A stretch of 11,328 bases of DNA from Pseudomonadota bacterium. GTDB taxonomy: Bacteria; Myxococcota_A; Polyangia; Polyangiales; Sandaracinaceae. The translations under genes were made by a program, and so were the position numbers. Positions 6,001 through 11,328 of this stretch are shown here, in pieces. The notes beneath the pieces were generated by a model. It was not told the DNA's origin. It searched no databases and saw only the letters and a list, made by a program, of their open reading frames with translations. The stretch lies in NCBI GenBank assembly GCA_023427125.1, contig JAEZBP010001042.1, forward strand, positions 1 to 11,328. The letters run 5' to 3'. Numbering within the stretch: the stretch's first letter is position 1; each line of letters begins with the position of its first letter.

Positions 6001-8237
6001 GTGCCGACCTCGCGCGCCACGCGCGTCACCTCCCGCGCGAAGTCGCGGAGCTGATCCACCATCGAGTTGATCGTGTTCTTCAGCTCGAGGACCTCACCGC
6101 GCGCCTCGACCGTGATCTTCTGCGAGAGATCGCCGTTGGCGATCGCCGTGGTCACGAGCGCGATGTTGCGGACCTGCGTCGTGAGGTTCCCCGCGAGGAG
6201 GTTCACGTTGTCGGTGAGGTCGCGCCAGGTGCCCGCGGCGCCCGGGACCTTCGCCTGGCCGCCGAGCTGGCCCTCGATGCCGACCTCGCGCGCCACGGTG
6301 GTCACCTGTTCGGCGAACGTGAGGAGCGTGTCGGTCATGTTGTTGATGGTGTCGGCGAGGGCCGCGAACTCGCCCTTCGCCTCGAGGACGAGGTGCTGCG
6401 TGAGATCGCCGTTGGCGACCGCGGTGACGACGCGCACGATGCCGCGGACCTGGCTGGTCAGGTTCCCCGCCATCCCGTTGACGTTGTCCGTCAGATCCTT
6501 CCAGGTTCCTGCCACCCCGGGCACGACCGCTTGCCCGCCGAGCCGCCCCTCGGTGCCGACCTCGCGCGCGACTCGGGTGACCTCGGCCGCGAAGGTGCGG
6601 AGCTGATCCACCATCGCGTTGATGGTGTCCTTCAACTGAAGAATCTCACCCCGCGCATCGACGGTGATCTTCTTGGAGAGATCGCCGTTGGCGACCGCGG
6701 TGGTGACGAGCGCGATGTTGCGGACCTGGTTCGTCAGGTTGCCCGCGAACATGTTCACCGCGTCGGTCAGATCCTTCCACGTCCCGGCGATCCCCGGGAT
6801 GGCGGCCTGCGCGCCGAGCTCGCCCTCGGTGCCGACCTCGCGCGCGACCCGGGTGACCTCGGCGGCGAACGCGCGGAGCTGATCGACCATGGTGTTCACG
6901 GTGTTCTTCAGCTCGAGGATCTCCCCCTTGGCTTCGACGGTGATCTTCTGGGAGAGGTCTCCCTTCGCGACCGCGGTGGTCACGAGGGCGATGTTGCGGA
7001 CCTGGTTCGTCAGGTTGCCCGCGAGCAGGTTCACGTTGTCGGTGAGATCGCCCCACGTGCCGGCCACGCCCGGCACCCGCGCCTGCCCGCCGAGCTTGCC
7101 CTCGAGCCCGACCTCGCGCGCGACCGTGATGACCTGCTCGGCGAAGAGGCGCAGCGTGCTGACCATGCTGTTGATGGTGTCGGCGAGCTCCGCGATCTCT
7201 CCCTTCGCCTCCATCACGAACTTCTGCGAGAGGTCGCCCTCGGCGACCGCGGTGACCACCTTGGCGATGCCCCGCACCTGGCTCGTCAGGTTGCTGGCCA
7301 TCACGTTGACGTTGTCGGTCAGGTCCTTCCAGGTGCCCGACACGCCCTTCACGTCGGCCTGTCCACCGAGCTCGCCCTCGGTGCCGACCTCGCGCGCGAC
7401 GCGCGTCACCTCCGCCGCGAACTCGCGGAGCTGATCGACCATCGAGTTGATGGTGTTCTTCAGCTCGAGCACCTCGCCCCGCGCCTCGACCGTGATCTTC
7501 TGTGAGAGGTCGCCGTTGGCGACCGCGGTGGTCACGAGCGCGACGTTCCGCACTTGGTTCGTGAGGTTGCCGGCGAGCATGTTCACGCTGCCGGTGATGT
7601 CGAGCCACGCGCCCGAGGTGCCCCTCACGTCGGCCTGCGCGCCGAGCTTTCCCTCCGCGCCCACCTCGCGCGCCACGCGCGTCACCTCGGAGGCCACCTC
7701 TCGGACCTGCGCGACGAATTGGTTGACCGTCACGCCGATGCGGTGGAACTCGCCCCGGAGCGCGCGCCCATCGACGCGGAGATCCATCTGCTCGCCGAGG
7801 TCGCCCGCGGCCACCGCGCTCACCACGCGCGCGACCTCGCTGGTCGGCCACACCAGCGACTCGACGAGGGAGTTCACGGACTCGAGGGTGCTCGCCCACC
7901 CTCCGTTCGCGTCGCGGAGCGAGGCTCGCTCGCTCACGTGCCCCTCGTACGCCACGGCGCGCTGGAGCCGCGCGAGCTCCCGCGCGAGCGACGCGTTGCG
8001 CTCGACCACGTCGTTGAACGCGAGCGCGACGTCGTCGAGCGAGTCCCTGCGACGGCCGGCGTCGAGGCGCACCGAGAAGTCGCCGTCCGCCATCGCCTCG
8101 AGCGCGTCGAGGAGCTCGGCGATGCGATCGTCGCGCCGCCGCGCGGGCGATCTCGCGCTCTTCTTTCGTGAGGCGCGCCGCGGCGGCGCACGCTCCGCTC
8201 GCTCGTGCGTCCGTCGTCCGTTCCCGCTGGTCTCCAC
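3015..8237 (-). CDS. Giant soluble poly-HAMP / GAF hybrid histidine kinase with C-terminal receiver
   Basis: 1740 residues from a GTG start. Order: a basic tail (about 8-38); a HAMP array (about 40-1105) with 12 'GDL/GDF' HAMPs alternating with 11 variant HAMPs marked by 'EGKLGGQA...GTW'; a GAF domain (about 1125-1265); a coiled-coil linker (1268-1330); HisKA with phospho-acceptor His1338 in MSHELRTPLN; HATPase with N-box Asn1454/Asn1458, DTGIGI (1499-1504) and GGTGLGL (1528-1534); and a receiver with acidic Asp1619-1621, phospho-acceptor Asp1664, Thr1694 and Lys1716. All catalytic motifs look intact. No signal peptide or membrane span is seen, so it is predicted cytoplasmic. The architecture resembles fungal group III (Nik1/Os-1) kinases and their bacterial relatives, in which the HAMP stack transmits or senses osmotic or other stress; the signal here is unknown. 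There is no Hpt or DNA-binding output, so phosphate must pass to a partner. The frame stays open to 8495, but that would overrun the divergent gene at 8326; the GTG with its ribosome site is preferred. Confidence 0.93.
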   Translation of the reverse strand: METSGNGRRTHERAERAPPRRASRKKSARSPARRRDDRIAELLDALEAMADGDFSVRLDAGRRRDSLDDVALAFNDVVERNASLARELARLQRAVAYEGHVSERASLRDANGGWASTLESVNSLVESLVWPTSEVARVVSAVAAGDLGEQMDLRVDGRALRGEFHRIGVTVNQFVAQVREVASEVTRVAREVGAEGKLGAQADVRGTSGAWLDITGSVNMLAGNLTNQVRNVALVTTAVANGDLSQKITVEARGEVLELKNTINSMVDQLREFAAEVTRVAREVGTEGELGGQADVKGVSGTWKDLTDNVNVMASNLTSQVRGIAKVVTAVAEGDLSQKFVMEAKGEIAELADTINSMVSTLRLFAEQVITVAREVGLEGKLGGQARVPGVAGTWGDLTDNVNLLAGNLTNQVRNIALVTTAVAKGDLSQKITVEAKGEILELKNTVNTMVDQLRAFAAEVTRVAREVGTEGELGAQAAIPGIAGTWKDLTDAVNMFAGNLTNQVRNIALVTTAVANGDLSKKITVDARGEILQLKDTINAMVDQLRTFAAEVTRVAREVGTEGRLGGQAVVPGVAGTWKDLTDNVNGMAGNLTSQVRGIVRVVTAVANGDLTQHLVLEAKGEFAALADTINNMTDTLLTFAEQVTTVAREVGIEGQLGGQAKVPGAAGTWRDLTDNVNLLAGNLTTQVRNIALVTTAIANGDLSQKITVEARGEVLELKNTINSMVDQLRDFAREVTRVAREVGTEGKLGGQAEVQGVAGTWQDLTENVNLMASNLTSQVRGIVKVVTAVANGDLAQRLVLEAKGEIAALADTINGMTDTLRTFADQVTTVAREVGIEGKLGGQARVPGAAGTWRDLTDNVNLLAGNLTSQVRNIALVTTAVANGDLSKKITVDARGEIFELKDTINAMVERLRTFAAEVTRVARDVGTEGQLGGQAHVPGVAGTWKDLTDNVNLMASNLTSQVRGIVLVVTAVATGDLGKRLVVAAKGEIAALADTINAMTDTLRTFAEQVTSVAREVGIEGKLGGQARVPGAAGTWRDLVDNVNQLAGNLTIQVRAISEVATAVTKGDLTRTIDVEALGELLALKDTINQMIANLRDTTRTNKEQDWLKTNLAKFTGMMQGQRSLESLGQLIMSELTPVVSAQLGTFFVTEGDAEPTRPLGLLSSYGYTHRKAVSNRFTLGEGLVGQAALERKPIVVSNVPEDYVTIRSSLGEAPPRCVVVLPILFEGRVRGVIELGSFEAFNAIHLTFLEQVAMSIGVVMNMISASRRTEELLEELKSSNAELGKRSMQLEEKASLLEVRNREIAEASANLEEKAEQLALVSKYKSEFLANMSHELRTPLNSISILSNLLTENAEQNLTESQVEYARTIQSSGRDLLTLINQILDLSKIESGRVEVHRERVPLEDVVDHAERTFRPVARQKGLELEVTVAPDAPAAIATDPQRLQQILTNLLSNGFKFTESGSVKMRIALAKDLHDIHGRALRAASEVLAFSITDTGIGIPPEKQQLIFEAFQQVDASTARVYGGTGLGLTISRELARLLGGEIHLTSAPGEGSTFTLYLPVRATEERPRVIGASSEPERAVRVVAPPPPGPTRAAVSGEGAASVLEGKRVLAVDDDVRNLFAVTSLLERYGVQVLPASSADEAFEILEREPDVALVLMDLMMPEQDGYEATRRLRANPRLEHLPVIALTAKAMPGDREKALAAGCNDFVLKPVERDELIGVLRSWLERPPHARAD
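5052..7535 (-). repeat. Nine in-phase 276-bp (92-residue) tandem HAMP-pair repeats within the kinase gene
   Basis: Each unit begins at the 'V-x-TAVA-x-GDL' motif. Codon positions on the minus strand fall at 7535, 7259, 6983, 6707, 6431, 6155, 5879, 5603 and 5327, and the next copy starts at 5051. All are exactly 276 bp apart with no insertion or deletion. Units come in two flavours. Type A is 'VTTAVANGDLS-KITV...FAAEVTRVAREVGTEG'. Type B is 'VVTAVA-GDL...VLEAKGE...FAEQVTTVAREVGIEG'. The order from the N-terminus is A-B-A-A-B-A-B-A-B. By hand alignment the first and sixth units share about 81 of 92 residues. Confidence 0.9.
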
Positions 8238-8244
8238 TGGCCGG

Positions 8245-8249
8245 CCTCC
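8245..8249 (-). promoter_or_regulatory. Ribosome binding site that fixes the poly-HAMP kinase start
   Basis: The minus strand reads GGAGG here, seven bases before the GTG codon at 8237-8235. This is the best Shine-Dalgarno/start pair in the reading frame that does not overlap the divergent gene. It argues for the 1740-residue product over the 1826-residue open frame. Confidence 0.75.
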
Positions 8250-8262
8250 GCTTGGGGCTACA

Positions 8263-8279
8263 TCTCGTCTCTGACGAGA
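8263..8279. promoter_or_regulatory. Perfect 7-bp inverted repeat in the divergent intergenic region, operator candidate
   Basis: TCTCGTC at 8263-8269 and GACGAGA at 8273-8279 are exact reverse complements around a 3-bp spacer, giving a 17-bp palindrome. It sits 25 bp upstream of the kinase GTG (minus) and 46 bp upstream of the winged-helix gene ATG (plus). A dyad of this size is typical of a homodimeric winged-helix repressor site, and such a protein is encoded immediately to the right. Binding is inferred. A short hairpin in the kinase leader is the alternative reading. Confidence 0.5.
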
Positions 8280-8325
8280 ATGAGCGCAGGCGGGCTCCCC
8301 ACAAGCAGGGCGAGGACGGCGCGTA

Positions 8326-8727
8326 ATGCCGAGACACAAAGCCTCACACCCGGAGGTCGTCGCGCTTCTGTCGAACCACATCACCTCCGTGGAGGAGCTC
8401 GAGATCTTGCTCCTCCTGAGGCGCAGCGCCGATCGCGATTGGGATGCCGCGGCGGTCGCGGAGGAGCTCCGAACCAGCGAGTCATCGGCAGCCAAGCGCC
8501 TCGGTGATCTCGCGATGGGCGGGTTGATCGAGGAGGCGGGGGACGGTGCGAGGAGCTTCCGGTACGCGCCCGCGAGCCCGTGGAAGCGCCGCGCGGTCGA
8601 TCGGCTGGCCGAGCTCTACGCGGAGGCCCCCTTCCGGGTCATCGACATGATCTTCGCGAAGCCGATCGCAAACCTCCGCGTGTACGCCGACGCGTTCCGC
8701 TACCGAAAGGACGATTCCGATGGCTGA
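8326..8727 (+). CDS. Small winged-helix (MarR/ArsR-like) DNA-binding protein, function unknown
   Basis: 133 residues. The first 82 look like a winged helix-turn-helix: a helical N-terminus (20-33), the helix 'DAAAVAEEL' (40-48), a recognition helix beginning 'SESSAAKRL' (51-59) leading into 'LAMGGLIEE', and a wing (69-82) ending FRYAP. The remainder (85-133) is a conserved-looking helical tail with 'APFRVIDMIFAKP' and 'LRVYADAFRYRKDD', suited to dimerisation. It has no metal-site cysteines, so a metal sensor of the ArsR type is unlikely. It is the first gene of the plus-strand operon and is transcribed away from the giant kinase, and its last 8 bases overlap the next gene. Candidate jobs are autoregulation and control of the divergent kinase through the inverted repeat at 8263-8279. 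GAGG at 8312-8315 is a modest ribosome site ten bases before the ATG. The family is not recognised with certainty. Confidence 0.85.
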   Translation: MPRHKASHPEVVALLSNHITSVEELEILLLLRRSADRDWDAAAVAEELRTSESSAAKRLGDLAMGGLIEEAGDGARSFRYAPASPWKRRAVDRLAELYAEAPFRVIDMIFAKPIANLRVYADAFRYRKDDSDG

Positions 8728-8980
8728 GGCCGTGTATCTCTTGTGCGCGCTGGCGAGCGTCGCCTGCGCGGCGCTGCTCTTCCGTAGCTATCTCCTCAGC
8801 CGATCGCGGCTGAGCCTGTGGACGACGGTCGCGTTCCTTGGGCTCGCCATCAACAACGTGCTCCTGTTCACCGATCTCGTCATCGTGCCGCACGGGATCG
8901 ATCTCTCGATTCCACGCACTCTCGCGGCGCTCTTGGGGGCGGGAGCGCTCCTCTACGCGATGATCAAGGAGGCCACATGA
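8720..8980 (+). CDS. Small three-helix membrane protein, DUF5985-like (first copy)
   Basis: 86 residues with three predicted membrane helices: about 3-22 (start AEAVYLLCALASVACAALLF), 33-55 (around FLGLAINNVLLFTDLVIV) and 64-81 (TLAALLGAGALLYAMI). A short arginine-rich cytoplasmic turn, RSYLLSRSRL, lies between the first two. The pattern 'VYLLCAL...LL-SRSRL-LW...GLAINNVLLF-DL' matches my memory of the DUF5985 family, which has no assigned function. It overlaps the winged-helix gene by 8 bp and the next gene by ATGA. Its own ribosome site AAGGA (8707-8711) sits eight bases before the ATG. Polar Asn45-Asn46 and Asp52 within the second helix are notable for a membrane segment and may line a contact or ligand site. 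Likely role: membrane partner of the downstream kinase, by inference from the operon only. Confidence 0.85.
   Translation: MAEAVYLLCALASVACAALLFRSYLLSRSRLSLWTTVAFLGLAINNVLLFTDLVIVPHGIDLSIPRTLAALLGAGALLYAMIKEAT
8966..8972 (+). promoter_or_regulatory. Ribosome binding site of the second DUF5985-like gene
   Basis: AAGGAGG lies four bases before the ATG at 8977, inside the end of the preceding gene. It decides the start in favour of the 101-residue protein over a 154-residue frame opening at 8818. Confidence 0.7.
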
Positions 8981-9282
8981 GAGGCGAGCTGCTGCATCCA
9001 TTCATCTCTGGCGGATTCGTGGTCGCCTGCACCGCCGTGGCCTACTTCTACCTACGCTACTTCCGGCGCACGCACGATCGGCTCTTCGCGATCCTCGCGG
9101 TCGCCTTCGTGATGCTCGCCGTCGAGCGCGGCGTACTCGCCTTCTTCCATCCGTCGTACGAGGGCCGCCACGTCGTCTTCCTCGTTCGCCTCGCTGCCTT
9201 CCTCGCGATCATCATCGGCGTCGCCGACAAGAACTGGCCGCGGGCATGGCGCTTGCGCCGCGAGGCACATGAGGCCCCATGA
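8977..9282 (+). CDS. Small three-helix membrane protein, DUF5985-like (second copy)
   Basis: 101 residues with three predicted membrane helices: about 8-27 (FISGGFVVACTAVAYFYLRY), 33-53 (LFAILAVAFVMLAVERGVLAF) and 65-83 (VVFLVRLAAFLAIIIGVAD). A basic turn YFRRTHDRL follows the first helix. The last helix runs into 'DKNWPR' and a basic tail. It shares the three-helix plan, the basic first loop and size with its neighbour and appears to belong to the same DUF5985-like group, so the pair may form a heteromer. The chosen ATG overlaps the previous stop as ATGA and follows a strong AAGGAGG site (8966-8972). A longer frame from 8818 would run through the preceding gene and is not real. Its own stop overlaps the next start, again as ATGA. 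The acidic Glu inside helix 2 (in LAVERG) is unusual for a membrane helix. Confidence 0.85.
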   Translation: MRGELLHPFISGGFVVACTAVAYFYLRYFRRTHDRLFAILAVAFVMLAVERGVLAFFHPSYEGRHVVFLVRLAAFLAIIIGVADKNWPRAWRLRREAHEAP

Positions 9283-11246
9283 CGCTCCCAACGCCGTCGC
9301 TCCTCGTCGTCGATGATCGCGCGGAGAACCGCACGGCGCTGCGCGCCCTGCTCGAGGCGGGAGGAGACTACGAGGTGGTGCTCGCGTCATCGGGGGAGGA
9401 GGCGCTCGCGGCGCTCCTGCGCCACGACGTGGCCGTCATTCTGATGGACGTGGCGATGCCCGGGCTGGACGGCTTCGAGACGGCGCGGATCATCCGCGGG
9501 CGCGAGAAGACCCGCAAGATCCCGATCATCTTCGTGACGGCGATGATGTCCGACGCGGCGCATCGCTTCGAGGGGTACGAGGCGGGGGCGGTCGACTACC
9601 TGACCAAGCCGATCGACGCCCACGCGCTCCGGGCGAAGGTCGCCGTGTTCACCGCGCTCTGGCGCCAGGCGCGGGAGCTCGAGGAGGCGCTCGAGGCGCT
9701 GCGGCAGTCGGAGCATCGCGAGCGCGCGTACATGGAGGCGCTCTACGACGTGACGTTCGAGCAGGCGCCGATCGGGATCGGGCATGCATCGCTGAGTCGG
9801 ACCTGGCTCCGTGTGAACCCGCACCTCGCGCGCACCTTCGGGCGACCGTGTGAGGAGATGATCGGGGCGGCGATCGACGACTTCGTCCATCCCGACGACC
9901 GGGGCAGGCTCGACCGCGATCTCGGCGGCGTAGCGGGCGGGGAGGAGCTGACGCACAAGGCCGAGTACCGCTTCGTCGGCGCGGCCGGGAGGGAGATCTG
10001 GATCGCGCTCAGCATCTCGGTCATCCGTGATCTCGGCGGGCACGCGATCCACCTCACGCTGGTCGAGGACGTCACGCGGGAGAAGGAGCTCGCGAACGCG
10101 CTCGAGGCGAGCGAGCGGCGCTTCGCGCGGCTGCGGGACGTGGGCCTTCTCGGGATCTTCGAGGAAGGCGAGGGAGGAGTGATCGTCGACGCCAACGACG
10201 CATTCCTCCGCGTCGTCGGCTACACGCGCGACGACCTCGCGGGCGGCCTGCTCACCGCCCGAGGCATCCACGCGGACCCCAAGAGGCTCGCTCGCGCGCG
10301 CGAGGAGCTTCGCGCGCACGGCGTCTGCCCCACCTACGAGGCGGACCTCGTGCGCAAGGACGGCGGGCGCGCGACAGTGCTCGCCGGCGCCGTCGCGGCC
10401 CCGGAGGTGACGGGCTTCGTGCTCGACGTCACCAGCCTCCGCGACGCCGAGCGGGAGCGAAGCCGCGCCTTCGACGAGCTCCGCGTGAGCCTGCAGGCGC
10501 GCGACGACTTCCTCCGCATCGCGGGGCACGAGCTGCGCAACCCGCTGACGCCGCTCTTGGTCCAGATCGGCACGCTGCGGAAGATGGCGGCGGACGCCAC
10601 CGAGCCGATCCCGCCGTCGACGCTGCGCCGGCCGCTCGAGCTCGCGGAGCGCTCGACCCTGCGCATCGGGCGCCTGATCGACGAGCTCCTCGACGTCTCG
10701 CGGGTGACGGTCGGGCGGCTCTCGCTCGAGCTCGAGGACGCCGATCTCGCGCAGCTCGTGCACGACGCGGTCGAGCGCAAGCGCCCCGAGCTCGAGCGCG
10801 CGGGCTGCGAGCTCACGCTCGAGGTTCGAGGGAAGGCCTCGGGTGTCATGGATCGCACCCGCATCGAGCAGGTCCTCGAGAACCTGCTGACGAATGCGCT
10901 CAAGTACGGTGCGGGCAAGCCGGTCGAGCTCGAGGTCGAGGGCGGTGAAGAGCTCCGCGTCTCGGTGATCGATCACGGCATCGGGATCCCCCCCGCGGAT
11001 CAAGCACGCATCTTCGAGCGCTTCGAGCGCCTCGTCTCGATCCGGCACTACGGCGGCTTCGGGCTCGGCCTCTGGATCTCGCGCCAGATCGTCGAGGCGC
11101 ATGGCGGCCGCATCGAGGTCTCGAGCGAGCCCGGACGCGGCTCGCGCTTCACGCTCTGCCTCCCGCGCGTCGCGACGCCCACCGGGCCCGCGGTGCGCGC
11201 GATGCGCGCGGAGGCGGCCGAGGAAGAGCACGCGAGCCCCGGGTGA
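9279..11246 (+). CDS. Soluble REC-PAS-PAS hybrid sensor histidine kinase
   Basis: 655 residues. Order: a receiver (about 7-125) with acidic Asp12/Asp13, phospho-acceptor Asp57 in LMDVAMPGLDG, Thr87 and Lys110; a helical linker (126-152); PAS 1 (about 155-268, with FVHPDDRGR); PAS 2 (about 278-390, with 'VIVDANDAFLRVVGYT'); HisKA with phospho-acceptor His417 in GHELRNPLTP; and HATPase with Asn535/Asn539, DHGIGI (565-570) and GGFGLGL (592-598). The kinase motifs look complete. No membrane segment or output domain is visible, so it is a cytoplasmic kinase whose N-terminal receiver probably tunes or feeds its own kinase domain. Its start overlaps the second membrane-protein gene by ATGA, so translation is coupled. 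The operon suggests that input arrives from the two small membrane proteins. Its receiver is a plausible acceptor for the divergent poly-HAMP kinase, but nothing in the sequence proves that pairing. The C-terminal tail (631-655) is low complexity. Confidence 0.93.
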   Translation: MTLPTPSLLVVDDRAENRTALRALLEAGGDYEVVLASSGEEALAALLRHDVAVILMDVAMPGLDGFETARIIRGREKTRKIPIIFVTAMMSDAAHRFEGYEAGAVDYLTKPIDAHALRAKVAVFTALWRQARELEEALEALRQSEHRERAYMEALYDVTFEQAPIGIGHASLSRTWLRVNPHLARTFGRPCEEMIGAAIDDFVHPDDRGRLDRDLGGVAGGEELTHKAEYRFVGAAGREIWIALSISVIRDLGGHAIHLTLVEDVTREKELANALEASERRFARLRDVGLLGIFEEGEGGVIVDANDAFLRVVGYTRDDLAGGLLTARGIHADPKRLARAREELRAHGVCPTYEADLVRKDGGRATVLAGAVAAPEVTGFVLDVTSLRDAERERSRAFDELRVSLQARDDFLRIAGHELRNPLTPLLVQIGTLRKMAADATEPIPPSTLRRPLELAERSTLRIGRLIDELLDVSRVTVGRLSLELEDADLAQLVHDAVERKRPELERAGCELTLEVRGKASGVMDRTRIEQVLENLLTNALKYGAGKPVELEVEGGEELRVSVIDHGIGIPPADQARIFERFERLVSIRHYGGFGLGLWISRQIVEAHGGRIEVSSEPGRGSRFTLCLPRVATPTGPAVRAMRAEAAEEEHASPG

Positions 11247-11274
11247 CGCGATGATCATTGGGTCGCTCCGCTGC

Positions 11275-11326
11275 GTGACGGCATCCCGACACCTGCGAAC
11301 GGCGGCAGGTGCCGGCCTACCGTCAC
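11275..11326. terminator. Nested inverted repeat behind the kinase operon, hairpin/terminator candidate
   Basis: Outer arms GTGACGG (11275-11281) and CCGTCAC (11320-11326) enclose inner arms CACCTGC (11290-11296) and GCAGGTG (11305-11311). All are perfect 7-bp complements. The two internal bulges are symmetric at 8 bases each and the apical loop is 8 bases. It begins 29 bp after the kinase stop, which fits a transcription end. The T-run that would mark an intrinsic terminator is not seen before the window ends. A dispersed palindromic repeat or protein site is the alternative. Confidence 0.45.
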
Positions 11327-11328
11327 TC

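Noticed and set aside
4719..7505. A 928-codon open frame on the plus strand opposite the HAMP array, with internal repeats
   Set aside because: It is the antisense shadow of the repeated GC-rich kinase coding sequence. Its repeats mirror the HAMP repeats and its product is His/Arg/Asp-rich low complexity. The minus-strand frame carries complete kinase motifs.
5052..7535. CRISPR-like or satellite array suggested by regular DNA repeats
   Set aside because: The 276-bp period is a whole number of codons, the open frame is unbroken and the variation is mostly conservative at protein level. The repeats are coding HAMP domains.
8252..8281. Possible sigma-70-like promoter (TTGGGG, 18 bp, GAGAAT) ahead of the winged-helix gene
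   Set aside because: It matches only three and four of six consensus bases. In GC-rich DNA that is not enough to report it as a promoter.
8818..9282. A 154-codon start for the second membrane protein
   Set aside because: The first 52 residues overlap the preceding membrane-protein gene in another frame. The ATG at 8977 has a strong ribosome site and the usual ATGA overlap.
9387..11258. A 623-codon minus-strand frame opposite the REC-PAS kinase
   Set aside because: Antisense shadow: the plus strand encodes intact REC, PAS, HisKA and HATPase motifs. The minus product is Arg/Glu/Leu-rich with no recognisable motif.

Overview
The window is very GC-rich. Its gene style suggests a large-genome soil or marine deltaproteobacterium, most likely a myxobacterium of the Polyangiales/Sandaracinus type. 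The clues are an aspartate/alanine/glycine-rich linker behind a lipoprotein signal, big multidomain histidine kinases, GTG starts and tightly overlapping genes. This placement is an inference from composition and gene style; no marker gene is present.

Layout. Positions 1-271 are the right-hand end of an IS21-family insertion sequence: the last 57 codons of the helper ATPase gene istB, then a terminal region with repeated GATCAC boxes. Positions 400-2847 (minus) encode a secreted lipoprotein with two tandem parallel beta-helix (pectate-lyase-like) domains. Positions 3015-8237 (minus) encode a 1740-residue soluble hybrid histidine kinase. Its N-terminal two thirds is a poly-HAMP array with an exact 92-residue period, followed by GAF, HisKA, HATPase and receiver domains. 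A short divergent intergenic region (8238-8325) carries a perfect 7-bp inverted repeat. Positions 8326-11246 (plus) form a four-gene overlapping operon: a winged-helix protein, two small DUF5985-like membrane proteins, and a REC-PAS-PAS-histidine kinase. The window ends in a nested inverted repeat downstream of that operon. No gene-free stretch exceeds 300 bases.

How the genes may work together. Two phosphotransfer proteins without membrane segments flank a control region. One has a giant HAMP array and a C-terminal receiver; the other has an N-terminal receiver. The only membrane proteins are the two tiny ones translationally coupled to the second kinase. A reasonable hypothesis is that the small membrane proteins supply the sensory or membrane-anchoring input, the winged-helix protein controls the divergent promoters, and the two kinases form a branched or serial relay. 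None of this is shown directly by the sequence beyond gene order, overlaps and domain content.
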